Source: Candidatus Rokuibacteriota bacterium
GTDB taxonomy: Bacteria > Methylomirabilota > Methylomirabilia > Rokubacteriales > CSP1-6
NCBI GenBank assembly: GCA_016200085.1
Contig: JACQFL010000029.1
Coordinates: forward strand, 1 to 49,878
Direction: 5' to 3'
DNA: 49,878 nucleotides
Below, piece after piece: positions 8,746-16,071 of the stretch. The notes under the pieces were generated by a model. That model was not told the DNA's origin. It saw only the letters and a program-made list of their open reading frames with translations, and made no database searches. Both the position numbers and the translations under genes were made by a program. Positions within the stretch are counted from its first letter, which is position 1, and every line of letters starts with the position of its first letter.

Positions 8746-9822
8746 CTAGCGGCCGGGCGCGGTCCCGTTGAAGGTGACCCAGTCCCCCGGCTTGACGGCG
8801 ACCGAGGGCGTGGCAGCCAGGGGCCTCGTCACCGAGGAGGCGTCGTTGACCTCGATGACCTCGAGCTCGGACGGCGAGCCACCCGCGCTCACGCTCGCGG
8901 GCACCTGCTGGAGGAGGCGGTAGCCGAAGCCCATGTTGACGTCACGGCCCCCCTCGACCACCACACGGGCGCCGTCCACTGCGGCGACGCGGGTTCTCCA
9001 GGGAAACTTGTCCATCTGCACGACCATCCGCTGCACGGCCGCCTTCACCAGGCACCACTGGCTGTCACCGCTCACGCGCAGCGCGGAGACGATCTGCGAG
9101 GTGGAGACGTCGTAGACCCGCATGTGGAACGCGTAGCGGGACTGCGCGCCCCGGGGGCGGCAGTCAAGCTGGGGGCCATCGAGGGGCGAGCGGGCACCGG
9201 GCGCGGTGGCGTCACCCGGCGCGCGGGCGTCGGTGGCGCCGGGATCCATCGGCTCGGCCTGTCCGGTGCCCACCCAGAGGGAGCGCGAGCCCGGGATCGC
9301 GATGGTCTTGGTGGACTCGGCATCGCTCGTCCAGTCCCGGCCCTCGCCGCGGTCCAGGGTGACGATCCCCGTGACGAGGTACTGAGCGCCGACCACCTCC
9401 CCGAGGGCGACGCCCGACGAGGGGGAAACGCGCTGCGTCTTGGCGAAGTCCTGCTCGCGGAGGATCTTGTGGATGTCCCGGCGCTCGACCACGATGAAGC
9501 GGTCGGTGGCGAAGAGCGCGGTGATCATCCGCTCCGTGAACCCGGTGCGGATGAAGGCGAGGTCCTTGCTCAGCGTCGAGTTCAGGTCGTCGTTCTGGTG
9601 CTTCTTCTGCGTGTCGGGATCCATCACGCCGAACGGGCTGTCCTCCACCGTCGCGGCGTCGTCGAACCGCGCCACCGCGATGCGCTTCTTCAGCGGGGAC
9701 ACCTTGCCCTCCGGCGCCCGCATGAGCTGCTGCTGCGCTCCCGCCACGCCCGCCGCTCCGAGCGTCGCGACCAGCGCCACCACCGCCAGCGCCCTCCGTC
9801 GACACGCCCTCGTCGCGCTCAT
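8746..9822 (-). CDS. CsgG-family outer-membrane assembly/secretion protein
   Basis: 358 residues with a signal peptide ending AGVAGA. The core KKRIAVARFDD, ERMITALFATDRFIVVERRDI and ILREQ match the CsgG/LpoB/TolB-N fold, and the YAFHMRVYDVSTSQIVSALRVSG strand pair is the typical second half. CsgG itself forms a secretion pore for curli, but many relatives act as periplasmic scaffolds. A Gly/Ala/Asp-rich insert at about residues 180-220 breaks the fold relative to CsgG. There is no lipobox cysteine at the signal end, unlike true CsgG. ATG start in an ATGA overlap with the YcfL-like gene. Confidence 0.82.
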   Translation of the reverse strand: MSATRACRRRALAVVALVATLGAAGVAGAQQQLMRAPEGKVSPLKKRIAVARFDDAATVEDSPFGVMDPDTQKKHQNDDLNSTLSKDLAFIRTGFTERMITALFATDRFIVVERRDIHKILREQDFAKTQRVSPSSGVALGEVVGAQYLVTGIVTLDRGEGRDWTSDAESTKTIAIPGSRSLWVGTGQAEPMDPGATDARAPGDATAPGARSPLDGPQLDCRPRGAQSRYAFHMRVYDVSTSQIVSALRVSGDSQWCLVKAAVQRMVVQMDKFPWRTRVAAVDGARVVVEGGRDVNMGFGYRLLQQVPASVSAGGSPSELEVIEVNDASSVTRPLAATPSVAVKPGDWVTFNGTAPGR

Positions 9823-10223
9823 AGCTTGCCCTCGCGGATCAGGATCCGGTAGTCCACCGGCCGGGGGCTCAGGGAGTTGATCTGGTAGTCGGTGATCTTC
9901 CGCCGGTGCATGAGGATCGGCTCCCAGTTCGTCTTCTCCACCTCGAAGCCGTCCTTGTCACGGAAGACCACCTGGACGTCGACCCAGCGATCGGTGTCGA
10001 GGAAGTTCTCGATCTTCAGCTTGGCCTGCAGCAGCCCGCTCTCCGTCCGCGACGTCTGGTGGGCGGGCACCCGCAGCCAGAGCTTCAGAGGCAGGTCCAG
10101 GAAGGTCACGACCGAATCCTCCTGCACCGGGGGCGACATCGCTTCCATGGGCCGGAACGGGCCGCACGAGGCGAGCGCGGGGACGAGGAACGCCGCCACC
10201 ACGAGGGACCGCCAGCGTCGCAT
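9819..10223 (-). CDS. YcfL-like (DUF1425) lipoprotein
   Basis: 134 residues. A signal peptide ends in the lipobox ALASC. The mature part resembles YcfL/DUF1425 with a strand-rich stretch containing LLQAKLKIENFLD, WVDVQVVFRDKDGFEVEKTNWEPI and the late SPRPVDYRILIRE. In enterobacteria ycfL lies next to lpoB, the activator of PBP1b, and the same neighbourhood is seen here. ATG start with GAGGAAG upstream; the stop overlaps the CsgG-like start (ATGA). Likely an outer-membrane partner of LpoB; exact role unknown even in model organisms. Confidence 0.78.
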   Translation of the reverse strand: MRRWRSLVVAAFLVPALASCGPFRPMEAMSPPVQEDSVVTFLDLPLKLWLRVPAHQTSRTESGLLQAKLKIENFLDTDRWVDVQVVFRDKDGFEVEKTNWEPILMHRRKITDYQINSLSPRPVDYRILIREGKL

Positions 10224-10246
10224 CGTCTTCCTCCTCGGCCCGAGGC

Positions 10247-10699
10247 TCACGCCGTGCGCCACGTGCCGAACGCGACCTCTTGATAGTTGTCCGTCAGCGG
10301 GGTGGGCGGCACGATGCACTTGCCGCCCCTGGCCGCGTGGGGCCCCCACGGGCAGAGGTTGTTGCACTCGCGATGGTCCAGCACGGTCTTGACCTCGCGC
10401 GCCGTGTAGACGGCGAGGATCTCGTCCTCGCTCTTGCCCTCGAACGAGCCTTCCTTCTGCCACACGCCGATCTGGGCCGGCAGCGGGTTGCAGTAGCAGG
10501 TGCCGCCGAGGACGAACGGCTTGAAGCCGGCCTGGTGGCCGAGGGTGTCGAAGCAGTTCTTGATCGGGGGCGCCGCGACGGCCCGCGCCTGGAACGGACC
10601 GAGCTCCCGCACCGCGCAGCCCGACAGCAGGGCCGACGTCGCGGTGACCGTCGTGACGAGGAACCCGCGCCGAGACACGGCGTTCATGCTGTCTGCCAT
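10247..10699 (-). CDS. Cysteine-rich Tat-type lipoprotein, unknown family
   Basis: 150 residues. The N-terminus has SRRGFLV, which fits the twin-arginine motif, then a hydrophobic stretch and the lipobox LLSGC, so a folded, possibly cofactor-bearing lipoprotein exported by Tat is predicted. The mature part has at least six further cysteines in IKNCFD, GGTCYCNP, RECNNLCPWGP and GGKCIVP, which could hold a metal centre. I do not recognise the family. It sits between the COG3014-like lipoprotein (9-base gap) and the YcfL-like gene in the lpoB operon. Confidence 0.8.
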   Translation of the reverse strand: MADSMNAVSRRGFLVTTVTATSALLSGCAVRELGPFQARAVAAPPIKNCFDTLGHQAGFKPFVLGGTCYCNPLPAQIGVWQKEGSFEGKSEDEILAVYTAREVKTVLDHRECNNLCPWGPHAARGGKCIVPPTPLTDNYQEVAFGTWRTA

Positions 10700-10708
10700 G
10701 GTCCTCTC

Positions 10709-11962
10709 CTATGGCGCCTTGCCGATCGGCACGCCGAGGTCCGCGCCGATGGCCGACTCGAAGCCGCGCTGCTGATGCACGAGGGGAGCGCCGTGACCCC
10801 ACGTGAGGTAGGAGGCGGCCTTGGGCCGCACCTCGTTGTGCCGGTCGAGACCGCTGCGCAGGACGTAGAGCTGCTCCCCCGCCGTCAGGCGGACGGCGTG
10901 GAAGATCTGGGCGTAGCGCTCGAGCGGCTTGCCGTGCTCGTCGCGGAACACGATCTGCACGGTGTGGAGGCCCTCGGGCACCTGCGCCTCGAGCACGTGG
11001 ACCTCGCCGGGCATGAGCCGCCAGTGCCGGAGGTCGGCCTTGTTCACGCCGGCCATCTCGGCCACCGAGCCCAGGATGCCCACGAACGGAATCTGCTTCA
11101 TGACCGCCACCGCGGCGCCCTTGACGGCCTGCACGGTGTCGCGCGTCGACGTGCCGCTGGTCTTGGCCTGGTAGTTCATGTCCACCAGGCGGGCGCTCCG
11201 GCCCAGCGACTGGCCGTCGAGCAGGATCTCCGCCGAGCGGTCCGGGTACCGGCACTGGTGGATGGTGTCGACGCTGCCGACGACCGGATCGGGCAGCTTG
11301 TACGGTCCGCAGCCGAGCTCGATGATGAACGTGGCGTTGGTGCCCTTCAGGCGCTCGGGCGCGGCCAGGGCGGGGTTCTTCTCGTACTTGGCGACCTTGT
11401 CGAAGGAGATCCTGGCGTTGTCGGCCTCGTTGAGCTTGAGGTACGTCCTGCCGATCATATAGTGCGCGAGGCCGAAATCGTCCCGGTACTCCTCGTTGTC
11501 GCCCTTGCTCCCGCGGTCGGCGAGGAGGGCGAGGTTGAACGCCGCGCGCGCGTTCTCCCAGTCGCCCCGCCGGTAATAGATCAGGCCCATGTACGTGAAA
11601 GCGAGGGCCCGCTCGTACGGCTCGCCCTTGAAGACGCGCAGGGTGTGGGAGGCGACCATGGCCACCTGCCCCTCGTCCTTGCCGTACTCGACGTCCTCCA
11701 TGATCTTCTGGGCCCGGTGCAGGCTCTCGAGGGTGTCGTAGTAGTCGCCTGCCGCGAAGGAGGCGGCCGCCAGGTGGACGTCGGCGAGCACGACGTTGCG
11801 CATGTCCTTCTGCCGGGCCTGCACCACCGTCGCCCGATAACCCTTCACCGCGTCGTCGTAGTCGTACTGGTAGAAGGCGTTGATCGGGTACCGGACCGGC
11901 TGGGCGCAGCCGGCGAGCAGCCCGACACCGAGCAGGAGCGGAACGATCCGGAAGCGCGTCAT
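10709..11962 (-). CDS. COG3014-type TPR lipoprotein
   Basis: 417 residues from an ATG with GAGAGAG upstream. A lipoprotein signal ends LLAGC. The N-terminal half is a tetratricopeptide-like solenoid (DYDDAVKGYRATVV, FTYMGLIYYRRGDWENARAAFN, HYMIGRTYLKLNEADNARISF). The C-terminal half has a short beta-rich region with YKLPDPVVGS and EVHVLEAQVPEGLHTVQIV. This matches the COG3014 family found beside lpoB in many gram-negatives. Expected to be an outer-membrane lipoprotein scaffold. Stop is TAG. Function unknown beyond the association. Confidence 0.85.
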   Translation of the reverse strand: MTRFRIVPLLLGVGLLAGCAQPVRYPINAFYQYDYDDAVKGYRATVVQARQKDMRNVVLADVHLAAASFAAGDYYDTLESLHRAQKIMEDVEYGKDEGQVAMVASHTLRVFKGEPYERALAFTYMGLIYYRRGDWENARAAFNLALLADRGSKGDNEEYRDDFGLAHYMIGRTYLKLNEADNARISFDKVAKYEKNPALAAPERLKGTNATFIIELGCGPYKLPDPVVGSVDTIHQCRYPDRSAEILLDGQSLGRSARLVDMNYQAKTSGTSTRDTVQAVKGAAVAVMKQIPFVGILGSVAEMAGVNKADLRHWRLMPGEVHVLEAQVPEGLHTVQIVFRDEHGKPLERYAQIFHAVRLTAGEQLYVLRSGLDRHNEVRPKAASYLTWGHGAPLVHQQRGFESAIGADLGVPIGKAP

Positions 11963-11981
11963 CGCTCTCTCCTCTCGCGGC

Positions 11982-12596
11982 TCACTGGTCGTGGACACCG
12001 CGGCGGCCGAGCTTCTTCACCTCGTAGGCATCCTCCCAGATGATGTCGGAGCTTTCCGCGTCGGTGAGGCGGAAGGAGTAGCGCGTGTAGGTCAGGCGAT
12101 TGGGCCCCTCGACCTTGTCGAGGGCGTTGAGCTCGCCGGTGAGGAAGTAGTCCACGCCGGACAGGATCTTGCCCTCCGGCGTCGACGTGCCCACGACCTG
12201 CCGCCGCTTCAAGTCGCGCTCCGCCATGATGGCGGCGATCCGGGCCCGATCGAGGAAGACCACCTTGCCGCCGGTGTTCTGGATGAGCAGGGTGCGGATG
12301 CTGTTGAGGAAGATCTCCTTGTCGATGATCTGGTTCGTCCGGTTGTTGACGTCGAGAAAGGCGATCCGCGGCGGCTGGGGCGCGGCGGAGATCTGCTGGA
12401 CCTGGATCATCGAGCGCGCCATGCGCTGGGCGACGGTTCGCAGATCCTGGCTGTCCGTCGTGGTGTCGCCGAGCGTCGAGGGCGTGTCCACGTCCACCCG
12501 CTGGCTCATCGGCGCCGCGCAGCCCGCGACGGCCGGCAGCGTGATCGCCAGCAGGACACCCACCACCCGCCACCTTCCGTCCTTCACCAAGGTCAT
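11982..12596 (-). CDS. lpoB: Penicillin-binding protein activator LpoB-like lipoprotein
   Basis: 204 residues with lipobox AVAGC. The mature domain matches LpoB: RTVAQRMARSMI, PPRIAFLDVNNRT, IDKEIFLNSIRTLLIQ, VVFLDRARIAAIMAERDLKR and the late DAESSDIIWEDAYEVKK. In Enterobacteria LpoB reaches through the peptidoglycan to activate PBP1b. The start is ATG with GGAGGGGG upstream. It is the first gene of a six-gene operon behind a strong promoter at 12809-12838 and a leader of about 200 bases. Confidence in the family is high; the PBP partner is outside the window. Confidence 0.88.
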   Translation of the reverse strand: MTLVKDGRWRVVGVLLAITLPAVAGCAAPMSQRVDVDTPSTLGDTTTDSQDLRTVAQRMARSMIQVQQISAAPQPPRIAFLDVNNRTNQIIDKEIFLNSIRTLLIQNTGGKVVFLDRARIAAIMAERDLKRRQVVGTSTPEGKILSGVDYFLTGELNALDKVEGPNRLTYTRYSFRLTDAESSDIIWEDAYEVKKLGRRGVHDQ

Positions 12597-12802
12597 CGTT
12601 CCCCCTCCGCCTGTGGGCCGGCGTCCTCGCCGTGGAGCGGCCGGCCACGCGACAACAGACCGTGACGGTGTCGAGCCCTTACGAGCGCCGCCCCTGGACG
12701 AAGCCGGATCGAGATTGGCACCGGCCCCGGCGGGGCCGGCAGAGCGGCACTCGACGGGTGTCGAGGCGTGACCGGGCTCTGTTGAAAACAATACACTCGT
12801 GA
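12597..12802 (-). promoter_or_regulatory. Structured 5' leader of the lpoB operon
   Basis: About 206 bases lie between the predicted transcription start and the lpoB ATG with no gene. It contains two perfect hairpins: an 8-bp stem with 3-nt loop at 12721-12739 and a 6-bp stem with 4-nt loop at 12750-12765. Neither is followed by a T-run in the transcript. The leader is unusually long for this genome, where most genes overlap, so it may carry regulation. No known riboswitch core was recognised. Confidence 0.4.
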
Positions 12803-12808
12803 CGACGC

Positions 12809-12838
12809 ACTATAGGCGAGCGGGACGAGCCCTGTCAA
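12809..12838 (-). promoter_or_regulatory. Near-consensus sigma-70 promoter of the lpoB operon
   Basis: On the minus strand, TTGACA (12838-12833) and TATAGT (12814-12809) are separated by 18 bases. The -35 is perfect and the -10 is five of six. It is one of two promoters in the window with exactly this design; the other drives tol-pal. It lies just 3' of the FecR-like gene, separating the lpoB operon from the long upstream operon. Confidence 0.85.
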
Positions 12839-12875
12839 ACCCAACGGTCGTCCCCCCGACGGCCCATGACTCGTC

Positions 12876-13820
12876 TCAGCGCTCGGCCAGCAGGGATCGG
12901 ACGCGCTCGTACGCGTCGTCGGCCTGCGGCCCCAGGCCCACCTGGTCGTAGACCCGCCCGAGCAGCAGCCAGCCGCCCGGCTCGCGCGGATCGCTGCGCG
13001 TGGCCGCCTCGAGCTCTCGCCGCGCATCCCCGAACAGCCCCTGGTCGAACAGGTACGCGGCGCGCGCCACCACGAGCGAGGTCCCGCGGAGCCCGCGGCC
13101 GAGCTCGGCGAGCTCCGCCTGGATCCGCGCCGCCTCCGCCGACGACACGATCTCGAACTGCGCGGCCTGGGTGGGCCGGCCCGGGGTGGAGAGCTCCCAC
13201 ACGTAGCGCGTCGCCTCGGCGAGCCGCCGGCCGGTGTCGGGATAGGCCACCGGCGAGCGCGCGATGCCAGCCCGCTGCCAGACGACGGCCCCGTCGGAGC
13301 CGCTCACGCGGATCTCGTGACTGCCGGCGTGATCGTCGCGCCACTCGAACACGACGCCCCCCGGCATCACGCGGCTGTGGCGGGGCGCCAGGATCACCGG
13401 CGCGCCGCCCGGCGGCTCGTCGCTGCCGCGGACCGAGAGCCGCCGGGTCGTGGGCGGCTCCGGCCGGCCGAGCAGCGCGTGCGCGATCGAGTGCATGGCG
13501 GCCTGCAGGCGCTCCGAGGCGGCGGGGCCGGGCGGCGGCGTCACCGTGTAGGGCGAGTTGTCGAGCGTGACGACCTGCACGGTGCCGGCGTGGAAGAGCA
13601 CCACGGCCCGGCCGTCTCCGGTGACGCGGATCCGGTCGCCGGCGTGCAGCGGCATGAGCGGCTGGGCAGGCGGCGCGTCGCCGGCCCCCGCGCTCTGGAC
13701 GCGCACGCCGCCCCGCTGGCCGTGGAGCTCCGTGACGTACGCCACCGGATCGGCGGCCAGCGCCGCGGGGCTCCCGCCACACGCGAGGGCGAGGACGGTG
13801 ACGATCAGGATGCGGCGCAC
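12876..13820 (-). CDS. FecR-like domain protein with C-terminal TPR
   Basis: 314 residues with a signal peptide (ILIVTVLALACGGSPAALA). The N-terminal third has the FecR-type barrel signature: LHGQRGGVRV, MPLHAGDRIRVTGDGRAVVLF, VQVVTLDNSPYTVTPPP. The middle (HEIRVSGSDGAVVWQRAGI, ATRYVWELSTPG) resembles an Ig-like sugar- or protein-binding domain. The C-terminus has two TPR-type helices (LVVARAAYLFDQGLFGDARRELE, GWLLLGRVYDQVGLGPQADDAYERV). Such periplasmic FecR proteins are often encoded beside CHASE2 cyclases, exactly as here; the start lies inside the end of the cyclase gene (16-base overlap). Probably a ligand or scaffold partner. Confidence 0.82.
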   Translation of the reverse strand: MRRILIVTVLALACGGSPAALAADPVAYVTELHGQRGGVRVQSAGAGDAPPAQPLMPLHAGDRIRVTGDGRAVVLFHAGTVQVVTLDNSPYTVTPPPGPAASERLQAAMHSIAHALLGRPEPPTTRRLSVRGSDEPPGGAPVILAPRHSRVMPGGVVFEWRDDHAGSHEIRVSGSDGAVVWQRAGIARSPVAYPDTGRRLAEATRYVWELSTPGRPTQAAQFEIVSSAEAARIQAELAELGRGLRGTSLVVARAAYLFDQGLFGDARRELEAATRSDPREPGGWLLLGRVYDQVGLGPQADDAYERVRSLLAER

Positions 13821-15718
13821 GGGGGCCCTCCACTTCGCCGGACCGTGGGATCGATCGCGTCACCCTCGCGCAGCCCGACGAGCTCGTGGACCTGCACCTG
13901 GCCGCTGCGGCCGGCCACCGCGACGGTGCCGTAGTCGCGCACCTCGGCCCGGTCGCCGAGCAGCGCCCGCGTCGCCTCCGTGATGAGGATGGTCGTGTCG
14001 AGCGCCTTGTTGAGGCCCTCCACCCGCGAGGCCAGGTTCACGGCGTCGCCGACGATCGAGTACTTCATCCGCGCGTCGCTGCCGACGTTGCCCGCGAACA
14101 CCTCCCCCGAGTGGATGCCGATGCCCATGCGCAGGGTGGGCAGCCCGGCCGCGACCCAGCGCCCGTTGAGGGCCGCCAGCGCGGCGTCCATGGCCACGGC
14201 CGCCCCCACGGCGTGCTGGGCGTGGGCGGGATCGGCCACCGGGGCGCCGAAGACCGCCATGATCGCGTCGCCCACGAAGTCGTTGATCATGCCCCGACAG
14301 CGGAAGATCGCCTGGGTCATGGCCTCGAAGTACTCGTTGAGCCGTGCCGCCACCGCCTCGGGCGGCATGGTCTCGGCCAGCGCCGTGAAGCCGCGGAGGT
14401 CGGAGAACAGGATCGACACCGTGCGACGATCGCCGTGCAGCGCGATGGTGTCGGCGAGCACCTCGCGGGCGATCTCCGGGCTCAGATAGCGCCCCAGCGT
14501 GGCGCGCAGGTGGCGCCCCTCGAATCGGTCGGAGCCGAAGCGCACGGCGCGCGTGGCCAGCACCGGGAGCATGAAGTCCACCCAGTAGCCGCCGCCGTGA
14601 AAGAGGGCGTAGCTCATCACCACGCTGAGCGCCAGGGCGACCAGGATCACGGCGATGCTCGCCATCGTCGAGCGAAAGACGATCAGCAGCAGCCCCCCCA
14701 CCATCACCACCGCGCCCTGCACGAGCAGGCTCAGCAGCCAGCCCGACGGCGTGATGAAGCTGCGCGCCAGGAGCATGTGCACGAGGTTGGCGTGCACCTC
14801 GACACCGGGCAGCCGGCCGTGCGCCGTCTGGTAGGTGTCGCGGCTGTCCGCGAAGGTCGCGCCGACGAGCACCACGCGATCGCGGAAGGGGTTGGCGTCG
14901 GAGATCTCGCCGCCGTCGGCGAGCGCGGCGATGACCCGGCTCGGGATCGTGAGGAACGTGCCGGCAGGGCCGGCGAAGTTGATGCGCCACGTCGTGCCCG
15001 GCGCCACGTCGACCGCCGGCGCCTCCCCGCGACCGCCGTGCGGGCGCCAGGCCGGCAGCGCCAGGCGCGCGCCGGGATCCAGCAGCACGCCGCGCAGCCG
15101 CTCCTGGCTCACCCCCGCGACGCGGGCGACCACCGCGAGGCTGAACGCCGGCTCCACCCCCGCCGGCGTGCGCAGGGAGTAGGCCGCCGCGCGGATGACG
15201 CCATCGCCGTCCTCGGGGACGTCGGGCCGCCCGACGAGGGTGGCCTCCCGCAGCGCGGGGGCGCCGAGGGGGCCGCCGAGCCCCGTGGGCAACGGCGTGA
15301 GGACGACGCGGCTGAGCGCCCCATCCGAGAACCCCGTGATCGCCCGGACGAGCTCGGCATCGCCCGGGCCGGGCTCGGCCACGCCGAAGGCGATGTCGAG
15401 CCCGACCACGACCGCGCCGGCCCGGCGGAGCCCGCGCACGATGCGGGCCAGGTAGTCGCGCGAGATCGGCTGGCGCTGCCCGAGCGCCTCGAAGTCACGG
15501 TCGTCGATGGCGACGATGACCACGTCCGAGCGCAACGACGCGCCCCGCAGGCGCAGCAGCAGGTCGAGGCCGCGCGCCTGCGTCGATTCCAGATACCCGC
15601 CGGCCGAGAGCGTCGTGACCACGACGCTGGCGGCGAAGCCCACCGCCCACACTTGCAGCAGCCGCCGGCGGCGCAACCGCCACCACGTGCCCGATCGCAG
15701 ATACTGACCGCGCCTCAT
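13805..15718 (-). CDS. CHASE2-domain class III adenylate/guanylate cyclase
   Basis: 637 residues. An N-terminal membrane segment (about 22-42) is followed by an extracytoplasmic CHASE2 sensor (about 45-330, with RSDVVIVAIDDRDFEALG and NPFRDRVVLVGATFADSRD), three membrane helices (about 335-410), and a cytosolic cyclase domain. The catalytic metal residues are Asp440 in ILFSDLRGF and Asp484 in FVGDAIMAVFG. Lys552 and Asp558 in MKYSIVGDAVNLASRVE fit ATP selection, so cAMP is the likely product. It should convert an envelope signal into cyclic nucleotide. ATG start in an ATGA overlap with the beta-helix segment, FecR-like gene immediately downstream. Confidence 0.92.
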   Translation of the reverse strand: MRRGQYLRSGTWWRLRRRRLLQVWAVGFAASVVVTTLSAGGYLESTQARGLDLLLRLRGASLRSDVVIVAIDDRDFEALGQRQPISRDYLARIVRGLRRAGAVVVGLDIAFGVAEPGPGDAELVRAITGFSDGALSRVVLTPLPTGLGGPLGAPALREATLVGRPDVPEDGDGVIRAAAYSLRTPAGVEPAFSLAVVARVAGVSQERLRGVLLDPGARLALPAWRPHGGRGEAPAVDVAPGTTWRINFAGPAGTFLTIPSRVIAALADGGEISDANPFRDRVVLVGATFADSRDTYQTAHGRLPGVEVHANLVHMLLARSFITPSGWLLSLLVQGAVVMVGGLLLIVFRSTMASIAVILVALALSVVMSYALFHGGGYWVDFMLPVLATRAVRFGSDRFEGRHLRATLGRYLSPEIAREVLADTIALHGDRRTVSILFSDLRGFTALAETMPPEAVAARLNEYFEAMTQAIFRCRGMINDFVGDAIMAVFGAPVADPAHAQHAVGAAVAMDAALAALNGRWVAAGLPTLRMGIGIHSGEVFAGNVGSDARMKYSIVGDAVNLASRVEGLNKALDTTILITEATRALLGDRAEVRDYGTVAVAGRSGQVQVHELVGLREGDAIDPTVRRSGGPPCAAS

Positions 15719-16071
15719 CGCCGCGGCCCCGGGCTCTCCGCGGCCAGGGCGTCGCGCCGGTCGACGTCGCCGACGAAGAGCGCGGCGTCCGGCGTGGCCG
15801 TGCCCCACCAGTTGCCGCGGGCGTCGACCTGGTTGCCGGAGTAGTTCACGACGGCCCAGCCGTTGTCGACGATGCGGTTGGCGCGCAGGGTGGCGCGGCC
15901 GAAGCCCTTGACGGTCACGCCCGCGCCCGAGACGTGCCCGAGCACGCGGCTCTCGGAGAGCTTGAGCACGCCCGTGTCGGACACGTCGATCCCGCTCTGG
16001 AGGTTCCCCGTCACCGCGACCTCGAGGGCCTCGACCCCACCGCTCTCGATCGCGATCCCCACCGCGGCGTG
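15715..16071 (-). pseudogene. C-terminal beta-helix segment cut off by an in-frame TAG
   Basis: This 3' segment continues the GNA1162/beta-helix gene in the same frame after an amber codon (16074-16072). It reads HAAVGIAIESGGVEALEV and goes on with regular parallel beta-helix rungs (LQSGIDVSDTGVLKLSESRV, GATVKGF-like turns, NGWAVVNYSGNQVDARGNWWG). Its own TGA overlaps the cyclase ATG (ATGA), the coupling used by its neighbours, which implies translation normally reached this point. A GTG at 16062 could restart translation. Either a nonsense mutation, read-through, or a base error. Confidence 0.7.
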
